DNA from: a virus
Strand: one strand, 5' to 3'
Virus record (IMG/VR): IMGVR_UViG_3300010149_000001
Span: 1-64,000 of that record
DNA: 64,000 nt
Positions 16,160 to 25,479 of this stretch are shown in pieces. A program made the position numbers and the translations under genes. Under the pieces are notes generated by a model. That model searched no databases. It had not been told where the DNA came from and saw only the letters and a list, made by a program, of their open reading frames with translations. Positions within the stretch are counted from its first letter, which is position 1. Every line of letters starts with the position of its first letter.

Positions 16160-17182
16160 ATGCTCTGGGCAGAATCATACCGACCACAGACTCTGGATGA
16201 TGTCATAGGCCAAGACCATATCATCAAACGATTGAAGTTCATGATTGAGCAATTGCACTCATCTGGAGGCGATGGAGGATTCCCTCATCTGATGTTCGCT
16301 GGCAACGCTGGGACAGGCAAAACCTCAGCGGCTATGGCTCTGATGAGGTCAGCATTCGGTGATGATTGGAGGTCGAACTTCATGGAACTCAACGCATCTG
16401 ACGAGAGGTCAATCCAAGTCATCAGAACCAAAGTCAAGGACTTCGCCAGACGAGGTGTGATTGGTCAGTATCTGGTGAATGGCAAAGTTCGTCAGATTCC
16501 ATTCAATGTGATATTCTTGGATGAGTGCGATAACCTCACTCCAGATGCTCAAGCATCGCTCAGACGAATTATGGAACTCCACTCAAAGACGACGAGGTTC
16601 ATCCTGTCGTGCAATTATCCGCATAAACTGATTGACCCTGTGAAGGACAGATGTGCATTCTCTGACACTCGATTCAGACCAATTGCCAAGAAAGACATCT
16701 CAGAGGCTCTCAGAGGCGTTGCAGAGCGTGAGGGTCTGGATATACGCCCAGATGCAATTGAACGCATTGGAGAGGTCTCCAGAGGCTCTATGCGTAAAGC
16801 ATTGAACACATTGTTCGCAACGACCAGAGTGCCGATGACAGCGACGATTGATGATGTTGATGAGGTCGTGGCTGAACTCAGCCCACAGGCCAGAACCAGA
16901 CTACTCCAGACGGCATTCAAAGCGGCGAGTGAAACAGACCCAGCCAAGTATCGAGAACTCGCCAGACGAATGGACAAGCAGGTCGAAGGTCTGGCTGAGT
17001 CTGGATTCTCTGGCTCAGACATTCTGGATTCAGTTTTCAGAGCATGTGCGGCAGACAACAAAATGCCTGTGGCAATTCAACGCACGATATTCAGTTCAAT
17101 TGGCGATGCCTTGCATCATGCCAGCATATCCCAAGACGACATTCTGACCGTGAAAGCGTGGTTAAGGAGATTGAAAATATGA
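16160..17182 (+). CDS. rfcS: replication factor C small subunit (clamp loader)
   Basis: 340 residues, near the 315-330 of archaeal RFC-S. RFC boxes in order: MLWAESYRPQTLDDVIGQ (box II-like), Walker A GNAGTGKTS, FMELNASDERSI (box IV), VIFLDECDNLT (Walker B, with DECD in place of the usual DEAD), SLRRIMELHSKTTRFILSCNYP (sensor 1 and the SRC-like arginine finger region) and a C-terminal collar. It loads the PCNA-like clamp for PolB. The last codon overlaps the MazG-like gene. The protein at 22153-23034 looks like the matching large-subunit ATPase. Confidence 0.9.
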   Translation: MLWAESYRPQTLDDVIGQDHIIKRLKFMIEQLHSSGGDGGFPHLMFAGNAGTGKTSAAMALMRSAFGDDWRSNFMELNASDERSIQVIRTKVKDFARRGVIGQYLVNGKVRQIPFNVIFLDECDNLTPDAQASLRRIMELHSKTTRFILSCNYPHKLIDPVKDRCAFSDTRFRPIAKKDISEALRGVAEREGLDIRPDAIERIGEVSRGSMRKALNTLFATTRVPMTATIDDVDEVVAELSPQARTRLLQTAFKAASETDPAKYRELARRMDKQVEGLAESGFSGSDILDSVFRACAADNKMPVAIQRTIFSSIGDALHHASISQDDILTVKAWLRRLKI

Positions 17183-17475
17183 GTGATGATAACAGCGAGA
17201 TAATGTTCCTATTGAAAGAGCGATTGCAGATTGGCAGAGACCGATATGGTCATGGCATCAGAGTGATGGATGACACACGCTCATGGGGAACTCCAGCAGA
17301 TTCTTGGGCAGAGATGGGACTTGAAGAAGCCCTTGACCTGTGCTTGTATCTGAGTGCGGCGTTGGTTCGCATTCGTCATGCTGATGAAATCAAACACGAT
17401 GCACCTCCAGCCCCATCTGATAAGAAGGTGGGACTCATAGGGAGGGCGATAGCATGGATAAAGAGCCACTTCTGA
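17179..17475 (+). CDS. MazG-like nucleotide pyrophosphohydrolase candidate
   Basis: 98 residues, starting at the ATG that overlaps the RFC stop. LLKERLQIGRDRYGHGIRV and SWAEMGLEEALDLCLYLSAA resemble a phage family with E-x2-E-x-LD helices of the MazG/all-alpha NTP pyrophosphatase type. The metal-binding Glu/Asp pattern E-x3-E-x2-D is visible once. The C-terminus overlaps PolB by 22 nt, so expression is coupled to replication genes. Moderate certainty. Confidence 0.5.
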   Translation: MSDDNSEIMFLLKERLQIGRDRYGHGIRVMDDTRSWGTPADSWAEMGLEEALDLCLYLSAALVRIRHADEIKHDAPPAPSDKKVGLIGRAIAWIKSHF

Positions 17476-20153
17476 TTATCGCCATTGACTATGAGGAACA
17501 ACCAGAGTTCATCACCAAAATCCGATGCAAGGGTCTGGATGGTCGCTCTCATGTTCTCAGAGTGAAAGCACCACAGCCCAGATTCTGGACAGCCAAGAAT
17601 CCAAACGGGATGGTCATTCCAAAGCAAATCAAATCAATCAAACCGTCTGTCAAGACTTCTGTTCAAGGTGAACCACTCTGGGAGATTCGTGTTGACCTGC
17701 CATCTCAGATTCGTGAGGTTCGTGAGTTCTTCTATCCACATTATTGTTCAGATGTTTCATGGCCGAATCTGGTCAGATGGATTGCTGGTTGGGGTGCGGT
17801 TATCGAGGTCAATACGGACAAACTGAAATCCACAGCAGAAATCCTCCGCCCCGTTCACATCAAAAAATCAAATCACGATTTGTCAGAGTTCAAACTGAAC
17901 GCTCTGTATTATGACATTGAAACAGCAGATTCTCTGGACATGGAGGGAACTCCAGAACCGATTGTCTCCATAGCCATCTATGACGAGGCCACAGACACTC
18001 ACGAATGTGCAACAATACGCCACACCAGCGAGCGTCAAGTCAGACGATTCATGTCCAGCCAGAAGGCTCTGGAGTCCGTTGTTGAGCATAAGAATCCAAT
18101 CCCACCGCTGGTGGCTGAAAGAGTCCATGTGCATAACATGGAGGGCGAGGATGATATTGAGCGAGAGGCGGCACTTCTTCATTGGTTCAAGCGAATGCTG
18201 GACAAGTATGACCCAGATGTCATCGCTGGTCAAAACATTCTGGGCTATGACAACCCGTATGTCAAGAACCGATGTCGCAACCAACGCAGAGCGATGGAGA
18301 GGGAACACAGAGGTGCAGTTCCTGTCTGGGCAACCTATCCCAAACTGTTCACCAAACACAAAGGGCTGATGCCCTCGTTTGATACCAAGAAGGTCTATGC
18401 AGAGCAGGTTCAAGGTGCGGCGGCTACAACAGGGTCAGCCAGCCTTGCATGGATGGGAGAGTCCACTCTGGGCTATGGCAAAGTGCCACGCACATCAATC
18501 AAAGAGATGATGAAAAACGACCCGATGATGTTGGCTGTGTATAACATCTGGGACAATGTGGTGGCGGCTCGCTGTATGCAGAAACTTGACCTGCTGGCGT
18601 TTTATCAGATGAAGGTCGGATTCCATAACTCAACAATCCATGCGGCTCACAGCAACATGATGCTGGTCGAGGACATGATGGGACACTTGCTCTGGGACAG
18701 GGATTCTGTCATGCCATCGCTTGATGTTGCTCGCTCTCAATTGAAGTCTGGAGGAATCAGTCAAGGTGGATTCGTCATGGGCGCACCATCTGGCATCTGG
18801 AGGAACGCATTTGAATTGGATAACTCAATGGAATACCCATCTGTGATTATCACATGCAACGCTGACATCAGCACCAAAGTCAACCCAGAGGATTATCCAG
18901 ACGGTTATCCATTCCCTGTGGCAACAACACCGCTGGGAACGGTCTATCGCCAAGACATTGAGGGATTGATGCCCAATATCCTCAGAGGTCTGGCTGGCGA
19001 GCGTGAGCGTGTCAGAGGCGAGATGCGGGTTGCATTTGAATCTGGGAATGATGAACTTGGCAAGCGACTCGACCAACGACAGCGGGTCATGAAAGAGAAC
19101 ATGAACTCGTGGTATGGAGTTCTTGGTTCTGGTGCGACAGAAAAAACTGCGGGCAGACCGTTCAGAATGGTTGATGGAGATATTGGCTCTGATATAACAG
19201 ACATCGCCAGACGACACAACGATTGGAACAAGCACCTCATCAATCGCATCACACTTCTATTCAGCAAGGATGGCATCTATCCAGACCCAGAAGCATTGAG
19301 ACATCAAAACATTGATAGACTCCCATCTCATGGCGAAGGTGATGCGGAGGTCGTGCGACTCCGTTTTGAGACCATCTATCAAGACACAGATTCATGCAAG
19401 ACAGCCATCGTCAATCACGATGAGGCTGAGGCCAAAATCAGACCGTTCACTCCAGAGGACATCATGTCATGTGCAAACATCATGACCAAAATCCTCAACG
19501 ATTCCTATGATGAGTTTGTTCAGACAACGATTGGAGTTCCTAAGAATGAGTTTTTCAAAGTGAAGCCAGATGCCTATTATGCCAGATACTTTCAATGGGG
19601 AGTGAAGAAGCGATACGCCTATGTTGACTTCGATGGCAAACATGGTTATCGTGGTGTTGAGATGCGACGGTCATCCTCACCGCAGGTTGTCAAGTCATGT
19701 CAAGAGCGATTGTTCAATGCAATTTTGAATGGCGATTCCAGAACTGAACTCAACGGACTCATCAGAGATATTGAATCCGATATGTTGGATGAGACCTTGA
19801 CTTCTGCTGGAGACTTTGGACAACCGATGGGAATGAAGAAAGAAGGAACTCAAGCATACAAGGCGGCGATGTGGTCAAACAAAAATCTGGGAACTCAGTT
19901 TAATCTGGGAGACAAACCCGTCATGTATCTGTCATCTAAGACCAAGAACGGACTCCCAGCCAACAGGCTGGTGGCAATCGAATGGGGCGACTCTCCAGAG
20001 GACTACGGCATAGTCGTGGACAGAGCCAAAGCGATTGAGAAGTTCTTTGTTGACTCCAATTCATTCACTCAGATTCTGGGTGCTGTGGGAACATCATGGA
20101 AATCCGCCAGAGCAGGGATGAGTCAGTCCAGCATGAGCGAGTGGTTTCGATGA
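17454..20153 (+). CDS. polB: family B DNA polymerase with 3'-5' exonuclease
   Basis: 899 residues. Exonuclease motifs: YYDIETADS at about 152-160 (Exo I), AGQNILGYDNPYVK (Exo II) and YNIWDNVVAA (Exo III-like). Polymerase motifs: ELDNSMEYPSVI at about 453-464 (motif A, divergent from DFxSLYPS), KENMNSWYG at about 547-555 (motif B) and YQDTDS at about 642-647 (motif C with both catalytic Asp). VKKRYAYVD supplies the KKRY thumb motif. Both activities appear intact. It is the main replicase, downstream of RFC-S; the stop overlaps the next gene by 4 nt. Confidence 0.95.
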   Translation: MDKEPLLIIAIDYEEQPEFITKIRCKGLDGRSHVLRVKAPQPRFWTAKNPNGMVIPKQIKSIKPSVKTSVQGEPLWEIRVDLPSQIREVREFFYPHYCSDVSWPNLVRWIAGWGAVIEVNTDKLKSTAEILRPVHIKKSNHDLSEFKLNALYYDIETADSLDMEGTPEPIVSIAIYDEATDTHECATIRHTSERQVRRFMSSQKALESVVEHKNPIPPLVAERVHVHNMEGEDDIEREAALLHWFKRMLDKYDPDVIAGQNILGYDNPYVKNRCRNQRRAMEREHRGAVPVWATYPKLFTKHKGLMPSFDTKKVYAEQVQGAAATTGSASLAWMGESTLGYGKVPRTSIKEMMKNDPMMLAVYNIWDNVVAARCMQKLDLLAFYQMKVGFHNSTIHAAHSNMMLVEDMMGHLLWDRDSVMPSLDVARSQLKSGGISQGGFVMGAPSGIWRNAFELDNSMEYPSVIITCNADISTKVNPEDYPDGYPFPVATTPLGTVYRQDIEGLMPNILRGLAGERERVRGEMRVAFESGNDELGKRLDQRQRVMKENMNSWYGVLGSGATEKTAGRPFRMVDGDIGSDITDIARRHNDWNKHLINRITLLFSKDGIYPDPEALRHQNIDRLPSHGEGDAEVVRLRFETIYQDTDSCKTAIVNHDEAEAKIRPFTPEDIMSCANIMTKILNDSYDEFVQTTIGVPKNEFFKVKPDAYYARYFQWGVKKRYAYVDFDGKHGYRGVEMRRSSSPQVVKSCQERLFNAILNGDSRTELNGLIRDIESDMLDETLTSAGDFGQPMGMKKEGTQAYKAAMWSNKNLGTQFNLGDKPVMYLSSKTKNGLPANRLVAIEWGDSPEDYGIVVDRAKAIEKFFVDSNSFTQILGAVGTSWKSARAGMSQSSMSEWFR

Positions 20154-20608
20154 CCGCTAAGAGCCAATGGCGTGAAGCCTATGGCCTTCTTCACACTAAA
20201 TGCCACTTGACCCACCACGAGATTCGTGCGATATTCCAAGAGCATCTGGGAGGGCTGTCATATCACAGGAACATGCTACATTCAGAATACAAGAAGGACA
20301 AAGACCGCTGGCAGAGCGAGGCCAATACAATGGCGTTGCTGGTGAACAATCCAGATGTGGATGCGTTTCTGTCTGCGATGAACTCAGTCATTTATGATGG
20401 TGGGCAAGCGACTGTTCCTTATACACTTGTCAAGGAGGTCAGCAAACTCGTGAGGTCATGGAATGAATGGGGTGAATCTGAACGGCAGAGAATCAACATT
20501 CAGACCAAGAGAGTCCTCGCTCGTGAGCGAACTTCTGGATTGAAAGCGTGGACTGAACGGCACTTGCTGACATATTTGCGTATCAACGGGATAAGGATAG
20601 AAGTCTGA
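20150..20608 (+). CDS. hypothetical helical protein coupled to PolB
   Basis: 152 residues; ATG 20150 overlaps the polymerase stop. The sequence is basic and mostly helical (HHEIRAIFQEHLGGLSYHRN; SEYKKDKDRW), with no cysteine cluster. Its position suggests a replication accessory role, but no family is recognised. Confidence 0.5.
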   Translation: MTAKSQWREAYGLLHTKCHLTHHEIRAIFQEHLGGLSYHRNMLHSEYKKDKDRWQSEANTMALLVNNPDVDAFLSAMNSVIYDGGQATVPYTLVKEVSKLVRSWNEWGESERQRINIQTKRVLARERTSGLKAWTERHLLTYLRINGIRIEV

Positions 20609-20634
20609 CTTCTTTAGTTCCCTAAGTGGATATG

Positions 20635-20710
20635 CTTATATGGGAGGCTGTCGTGGGACAGGATAAGTCGGCCACGAGACAAACGCCGATGACAACCAAA
20701 AACAAGGAGA
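20635..20710 (+). promoter_or_regulatory. promoter and Shine-Dalgarno leader of the MoxR-like gene
   Basis: CTTATATGG (20635-20643) is 86 nt before the start, unlike the usual 30. A leader of about 60 nt follows, with a TCGTGG/CCACGA inverted repeat (20651-20656, 20672-20677) and AAGGAGA at 20704-20710, 10 nt before ATG 20721. The box context GCTTATATGGGAGGCTGT nearly repeats at the CobT-like gene (23182-23199). Confidence 0.55.
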
Positions 20711-20720
20711 CACAGATAAT

Positions 20721-21890
20721 ATGGGACTAATTGAAAACATGAGAGATGCCGTTGAGTTCAACGGTGGCAAACTGACAGAAGAACAATACTTGGAAAAAGT
20801 GCTGGAGATAATCGAAAGCGAAGGTGGCTCAACCTCCATCGCTTCTCTGAAATCCAACGCATTCAATTCTGCTCGTATGGAGAAGGCTGGAATCACCAGA
20901 CTGACCATCGGCAAAGACAAGTTCGTTTGGACAACCGCTATGGTTGAAGGAATGCTTTCTGGCAACGCTACACCAATGCCAACAACAACAATGGTCAACA
21001 ATGTCAATGCACCAGAAGCAACAGACGATGGCTACTTCTATGGAATCCGCCGACGCTCTCCAGATGAATACCCAGAACACATGCAAGCATACATCATCCC
21101 TCGTGGTTCACTCAAGTTTGTTGAATCAGAAAAGGGCGAGATGCGCTTGCTTGCTGTCGCATTCAAGAACGGCTGGTATGTTTCCAGCAACGGACCCAAA
21201 GGCTGTGGCAAGACAATGGCTATGATGATGTTCGCTTCTGAGGTCGGTATTCCATTCATGCGAATTAACTGCTCAGAAGGTTTCACAGAAGAGTCCTTCA
21301 TTGGCTACAACACACTCATTGACGGTGAAATCACTTGGATTGACGGAGTTCTCCCAGAGAGCCTCCGATACGGTGCTTTCCTTTGCTTCGATGAGTTCCG
21401 CCACGCTCGCCCAGAGATTATGACCGCATGGAATCCTGTTGGCGACTCTGGCACTCTTGTATTGCCTCAGAACAACAACGAGGTCATCAAGGCTCACGCT
21501 GACTTCCGCACCTTCGCAACCATGAACCCAATCGAAGGCTACTCTGGTGGACAAGATGTCAACCAAGCAACATCTGACCGATTCGCTATGTCTCTTGAGG
21601 CTACATACCTCCCAGCAGACTCTGAAATCCGTGTCATCTGTGAACAGTCTGGTGTTTCAAACCCAGCCATCGCTCGTCAATTCGTGCAATTGGCAAACGA
21701 CCTTCGCAACCTCAAGGCTCAACATGACCTTGAGTCTGACACATCAACCCGTATGCTCATCAGCATGATGCAAGCAACAACAGATTTGTCTGTTGCTGAA
21801 ATCGTTGAGTATATCATGATTGGTCGCTATCAACCACACGAAGCCGAACTCATCAAGACAACGGCTCGTGCAAGGTTGTCTGACTACTGA
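20721..21890 (+). CDS. MoxR/CobS-like AAA+ ATPase
   Basis: 389 residues. An N-terminal winged-helix-like segment of about 80 residues precedes the ATPase: Walker A NGPKGCGKTMAM (about 158-169), GFTEESFIGY (MoxR pore loop), LCFDEFRHARPEIMTAWNP (Walker B with DE), TFATMNPIEGY (sensor 1) and TSDRFAM (arginine finger region). MoxR/CobS ATPases work with a VWA partner as chelatase-like chaperones; the VWA gene at 23212-25470 is the obvious partner. CobS/CobT-like pairs are known in magroviruses and haloviruses. Codon use indicates high expression. Confidence 0.85.
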   Translation: MGLIENMRDAVEFNGGKLTEEQYLEKVLEIIESEGGSTSIASLKSNAFNSARMEKAGITRLTIGKDKFVWTTAMVEGMLSGNATPMPTTTMVNNVNAPEATDDGYFYGIRRRSPDEYPEHMQAYIIPRGSLKFVESEKGEMRLLAVAFKNGWYVSSNGPKGCGKTMAMMMFASEVGIPFMRINCSEGFTEESFIGYNTLIDGEITWIDGVLPESLRYGAFLCFDEFRHARPEIMTAWNPVGDSGTLVLPQNNNEVIKAHADFRTFATMNPIEGYSGGQDVNQATSDRFAMSLEATYLPADSEIRVICEQSGVSNPAIARQFVQLANDLRNLKAQHDLESDTSTRMLISMMQATTDLSVAEIVEYIMIGRYQPHEAELIKTTARARLSDY

Positions 21891-21906
21891 ATACAATTCT
21901 CTGGTC

Positions 21907-21965
21907 TCGTGCAAACGGGCTGGGGGGTATTGCACGAGGCTATCTGTGTCTCAAACCCCCAGCCC
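21907..21965 (+). other. two competing hairpins downstream of the MoxR-like gene
   Basis: Stem A pairs TCGTGCAA (21907-21914) with TTGCACGA (21930-21937), 8 perfect bp. Stem B pairs GGGCTGGGGG (21917-21926) with CCCCCAGCCC (21956-21965), 10 perfect bp. The 5' arm of B lies in the loop of A and its 3' arm lies beyond A, so the two form a pseudoknot or exclude each other. They start 17 nt after the stop and end before the next TATA box. Confidence 0.5.
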
Positions 21966-21973
21966 ACCTTGCA

Positions 21974-21983
21974 TTTGATAAGG
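21974..21983 (+). promoter_or_regulatory. TATA box for the coiled-coil/RFC-L-like pair
   Basis: TTTGATAAGG then GTGGG; 31 nt to ATG 22005. Confidence 0.65.
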
Positions 21984-22004
21984 GTGGGTTCAGAACCCCA
22001 GAGC

Positions 22005-22160
22005 ATGACCAAAGAACTTGAACTCAGAGTCGCAGAACTTGAACAACGAATCGCCACGCTTGAAAGAATGATTGATGGGATGGCAGATTCAATTCGACCA
22101 CGCTCAATGCCACACGGCCAAGTCCGTCTGGACAGATTCGATGGCGAGCGTCATGGATGA
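22005..22160 (+). CDS. 51-residue coiled-coil protein
   Basis: Start fixed by the promoter. ELELRVAELEQRIATLERMI is a clean heptad pattern, the best short coiled coil in the window, with a basic, Pro-containing tail. It overlaps the next gene by 8 nt. It may be an oligomerisation or adaptor peptide for the adjacent AAA+ protein; that is inference. Confidence 0.55.
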   Translation: MTKELELRVAELEQRIATLERMIDGMADSIRPRSMPHGQVRLDRFDGERHG

Positions 22161-23034
22161 ACTCTCAGTCTCTGAACTGATTGGTGCGAAGCGACACTTT
22201 GCCCCTGTGCAATCATGGTTTGATTCTTGGGGCTATGGAACGCCCTCTGTCTATCCTTTGATTCTGGTGGGTGATTCTGGCGTTGGCAAGTCAACAGTCG
22301 CCAGAGCCTATGCTCAGAAGGCTGGATATGACATTCTTGAATCCCACGCTGATTCCAAGCGTGATGCAAAGACATTCAACAAGACATTCAGCGAGGCCAG
22401 AAACAGAACCTTCTTTGGTCAGAATCGTTGTTTGATTATCGAGGATGCTGGTGCAATCTCAACCTCAGCATGGAAAACATTTGATGATGTCATCAAGGCG
22501 AAAGCATTCCCAATGATAATCATCGCTCAACATGAATCAGAAGTCGGATGGCGTTATCGCAAATCTGGATTGGTTCACGAGATTCCAGAACCAACCGCAT
22601 CTGACAAGACTCAGTTATTGAACTCAATATGCCCAGACCACACTCCAGAACAAATCTCGTGGATTGCAGAAAACTCATCCTCATGGCGAAGTGCCAAACA
22701 TCTGGCGATGACTACTCCATCGAACTTCATTGACACACAGATTGAACCTCCAGAGCGAACTCGATTTGGACAGGATGAAGTCTCTGGGATTCTGTCTGGT
22801 CAGTATCAGAGCAAGGAACTTTCATCCCATCCTCTGGCATTCATCCAGACCGCAGAATGGAACGCTGGCAATCCAGAACATATCTGCGAGGCCATGAGAC
22901 TTCACTCTCTGGCATGGGTCGTGGAGGGGTTGTCAAAGGTCTCTATGGCATACACGGCAACGCTCAGAACCGACACTCAACACAAGCCACCATTCAGAAA
23001 ACGGACATTGAAAGGCTCTGCGAGGGTCTGGTGA
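22153..23034 (+). CDS. RFC large-subunit-like AAA+ ATPase
   Basis: 293 residues from ATG 22153 (an in-frame ATG at 22141 is possible). Walker A VGDSGVGKSTVARAYAQ (about 39-55) is followed by GYDILESHADSKRD, matching the RFC-L segment GYEVIELNASDKR, and then LIIEDAGAIS (Walker B with DA) and PMIIIAQHE (sensor 1). It lacks the N-terminal BRCT-like and long C-terminal parts of cellular RFC-L. With RFC-S it would complete a viral clamp loader. Its location between the MoxR-like and VWA genes could instead tie it to that system. Confidence 0.65.
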   Translation: MDELSVSELIGAKRHFAPVQSWFDSWGYGTPSVYPLILVGDSGVGKSTVARAYAQKAGYDILESHADSKRDAKTFNKTFSEARNRTFFGQNRCLIIEDAGAISTSAWKTFDDVIKAKAFPMIIIAQHESEVGWRYRKSGLVHEIPEPTASDKTQLLNSICPDHTPEQISWIAENSSSWRSAKHLAMTTPSNFIDTQIEPPERTRFGQDEVSGILSGQYQSKELSSHPLAFIQTAEWNAGNPEHICEAMRLHSLAWVVEGLSKVSMAYTATLRTDTQHKPPFRKRTLKGSARVW

Positions 23035-23181
23035 AAAACGATAGACTGAGTTCCATTTCTAAGCAAATCAATTTTAGGTATCAACATACCACCCCACCTC
23101 TTCAAACAGAGATAGGGCATGTTTTGGGGGTATTTCTCAATGGATTGAGAATCATACTTGTTCAAGCCGATAAGTGGGAAC
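23035..23181 (+). other. short gene-free stretch before the VWA gene
   Basis: About 150 nt without a supported gene. It contains CTCAATGGATTGAG at about 23131-23144, a 6-bp stem with a 2-nt loop, and ends in the promoter of the CobT-like gene. Nothing else is evident. Confidence 0.35.
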
Positions 23182-23182
23182 G

Positions 23183-23191
23183 CTTATATGG
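23183..23191 (+). promoter_or_regulatory. TATA box for the CobT-like gene
   Basis: CTTATATGG in the context CGCTTATATGGGTGGCTGT, near-identical to the MoxR-like gene promoter; 29 nt to ATG 23212. Confidence 0.65.
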
Positions 23192-23211
23192 GTGGCTGTG
23201 CTGGGAAGGGT

Positions 23212-25470
23212 ATGAGCCACTCACCGAATGCGGGAATTGAAGTCAAGAACCCACAGCGAAAGTTCCAGATGAAAAGCCGTGTGCGAACCCTAAACCGTGT
23301 CGCAACCGTCATGTCTGGTGAACTTATCAATGTTGGAACACCTGTCAAGAAAGTCGTCGTTGACCCAAGAGGTCGTGCGGCTACTGACGGCGAGACTGTC
23401 TGGATTCCTCTGAAAGTTCACGAGGATGAGCGTGTCAACCGTATGGCTCAAGAAGCAATCCTCGCTCACGAAGTCGCTGGTCATCTCCGATACACAGACT
23501 TTGGTGCTTGGAAAAAGATTGGCGATGAAATCAAGCGTGGCAACGCTGACCGTATGCTTCACGACTTCACCAACATTCTTGAGGATGCTCGTGTCAACCA
23601 CCTGCTCTCCCAAGACTTTGGTGGCTCTGGCAAGCGTCTGCTTGCTACTCAGCGCATCTTCATGCAACGCCACCGTGATTCATGGGCTGGCAAGACTGTT
23701 GATGAAATCAACCCACGCCAAGCGGCAATCATCGCTATGATGACAGAAGCAATCGCTCACGAACCACACTTCTTTGAACATGTCCCAGAAGTCGTTGCAT
23801 ACATGGATGAAGTTCGCACTATCTGTGCAACAGCAATCAGCCAACCAAACACGGCTCAAGTCATCAAGCAAGCAAAGAGAATGCTCAAAGTCTATCGCAC
23901 CCACTTCCCAGAGGATGCTTCTGACGACCAAGACACATTCGGTATGCCAAACGGTGCAGATGCAGAAGGCATCATGACCGACGACATGTCTCCAGAAGAG
24001 ATTGAGAAGATGGCTCAGAAGCAAGCAAGCAAGAATGCAAAGCCAGAAGAAGTCAGCCGTCAGAGATTCCAAGACCTCAAGAAGAAAATCGAGGAACTCA
24101 AAGAAGCCGCTGAGAAGGCCGCTAAAGCGCAAGAAGAGTCTGATGCTACTCCAGAGGCTGGAGATGCAAACGAAGGCTCTGAGGGCGAAGGAGAGGGCGA
24201 CTCTGAGGAATCTGGTGCTGGTGCTGGCGAGTCTGATGAAGAAGCAGACGGCGAAGGTGCTGGCGAGGGCGATTCTGGCGAAGGTGCTGGAGATGGCTCT
24301 GAGGGCGATTCTGAGGGCGAAGGCGACTCTGGTGCATCTGGCGAAGGCGAGGGCGAAGGAGAGGCTGACAGCGCATCAGAAACAGGCGAATCCACAGAAG
24401 GAACAACCTCTGACGACTTGGGCGACATTGACTCTGGCTCAGACGAGATGAACGCTGGTGGTGCAAAGGGCGCAGACCTATCCGACATTGACATGGATGA
24501 GATGTGGGCTGAACTCCAAGCAGAGATGGATGCAGAACGCCAAGACGCTTTCGACATGCAGAAGGACTTCTCTGATGAAGTGGATGCAAGCCAAGACTCC
24601 AACGACAACATTGACGCTGAGTTCGACACTTCTCTTGAAGGCGATGAAAGCGGCCACCAATGCCACATCACTCACACCACTCAAGAGTTCATTGACAGAG
24701 GCGACATTGATACAGACTCTCTGGCTCAAGGCTTCTTGGACATCGTTGCTGAGAACAAGTCCTCAATCACCACTATGGTCAACGAGATGAAGAGACTCTT
24801 GAAGGGCAACAACAACAAGCATGTGCGTGGTCTAAAGCGTGGAATGCTTGACTCCAAGCGCATCGCTTTTCACAAGACCAATGACCGCTTGTTCATGCGA
24901 AAGAATGAGCCAAAGCGAGCAGAAGCAAATGTCATGATTCTCATTGACTCCAGCGGCTCAATGGGCGGCTCTCGTGCAGAATCAGCGGCTCGTGCGGCGG
25001 TTGTATTCGCAGAAGTCATGGACAAACTTGGCTGGGGCTGTGAGGTCGTTGACTTCTCATCCAGCCGACACACAGCAATCAGAGTTCGCAAGCAAATGCA
25101 AGCACCTTTGAACAACATCACTCGTGCGGCTATCCGCCAACCAACCGCTGGTGGATGCAACGGTGATGGCTATGCTGTCGAGTGGTGCTTAGACCGCTTG
25201 TCCAAGTTCTCTGGCAACCGCATGTTGTTCGTCTTGTCTGACGGTCAACCATCCGGACCCGCACCTTCTCACATGGACAACGACACCCACTTGAAGTTCG
25301 TTGTTGACAACGCACCAAAGGACATTGGATTGTTCTCAGTCGGCATTGACGGCATGGACACAGGCGCATACTACTCCAACGCTGTCATCAACCGCAACAA
25401 CGCTGACTTGGTGAAGGACTGTATGCCTGTTATCCGCAAGATGGTTCGCACAGTCAAGAACAAAGCATGA
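23212..25470 (+). CDS. CobT-like VWA-domain protein with long acidic repeat region
   Basis: 752 residues; the start was set by promoter spacing. The N-terminal domain has AILAHEVAGHLRYTDFG (about 79-95) with an HExxxH-type motif as in CobT. Residues 300-420 are an extreme Glu/Gly/Ser/Asp low-complexity stretch (GEGEGD and SGEGA repeats). The C-terminal VWA domain shows the MIDAS motif LIDSSGSMGG (about 578-587), then VVDFSSSRHT and LFVLSDGQPSG with further metal ligands. The partner is the MoxR/CobS-like ATPase; such pairs form chelatase-like remodelling machines. In a virus the target is more likely a virion, replication or host complex than cobalamin. Codon use indicates high expression. 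Confidence 0.8.
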   Translation: MSHSPNAGIEVKNPQRKFQMKSRVRTLNRVATVMSGELINVGTPVKKVVVDPRGRAATDGETVWIPLKVHEDERVNRMAQEAILAHEVAGHLRYTDFGAWKKIGDEIKRGNADRMLHDFTNILEDARVNHLLSQDFGGSGKRLLATQRIFMQRHRDSWAGKTVDEINPRQAAIIAMMTEAIAHEPHFFEHVPEVVAYMDEVRTICATAISQPNTAQVIKQAKRMLKVYRTHFPEDASDDQDTFGMPNGADAEGIMTDDMSPEEIEKMAQKQASKNAKPEEVSRQRFQDLKKKIEELKEAAEKAAKAQEESDATPEAGDANEGSEGEGEGDSEESGAGAGESDEEADGEGAGEGDSGEGAGDGSEGDSEGEGDSGASGEGEGEGEADSASETGESTEGTTSDDLGDIDSGSDEMNAGGAKGADLSDIDMDEMWAELQAEMDAERQDAFDMQKDFSDEVDASQDSNDNIDAEFDTSLEGDESGHQCHITHTTQEFIDRGDIDTDSLAQGFLDIVAENKSSITTMVNEMKRLLKGNNNKHVRGLKRGMLDSKRIAFHKTNDRLFMRKNEPKRAEANVMILIDSSGSMGGSRAESAARAAVVFAEVMDKLGWGCEVVDFSSSRHTAIRVRKQMQAPLNNITRAAIRQPTAGGCNGDGYAVEWCLDRLSKFSGNRMLFVLSDGQPSGPAPSHMDNDTHLKFVVDNAPKDIGLFSVGIDGMDTGAYYSNAVINRNNADLVKDCMPVIRKMVRTVKNKA

Positions 25471-25479
25471 GGAATTGAC

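Noticed and set aside
24060-24671. 203-codon minus-strand open frame rich in Ser and Pro opposite the CobT-like gene
   Set aside because: It mirrors the Glu/Gly/Ser repeat region on the coding strand; repetitive GA-rich DNA leaves the antisense open by chance. No promoter or ribosome-binding site.
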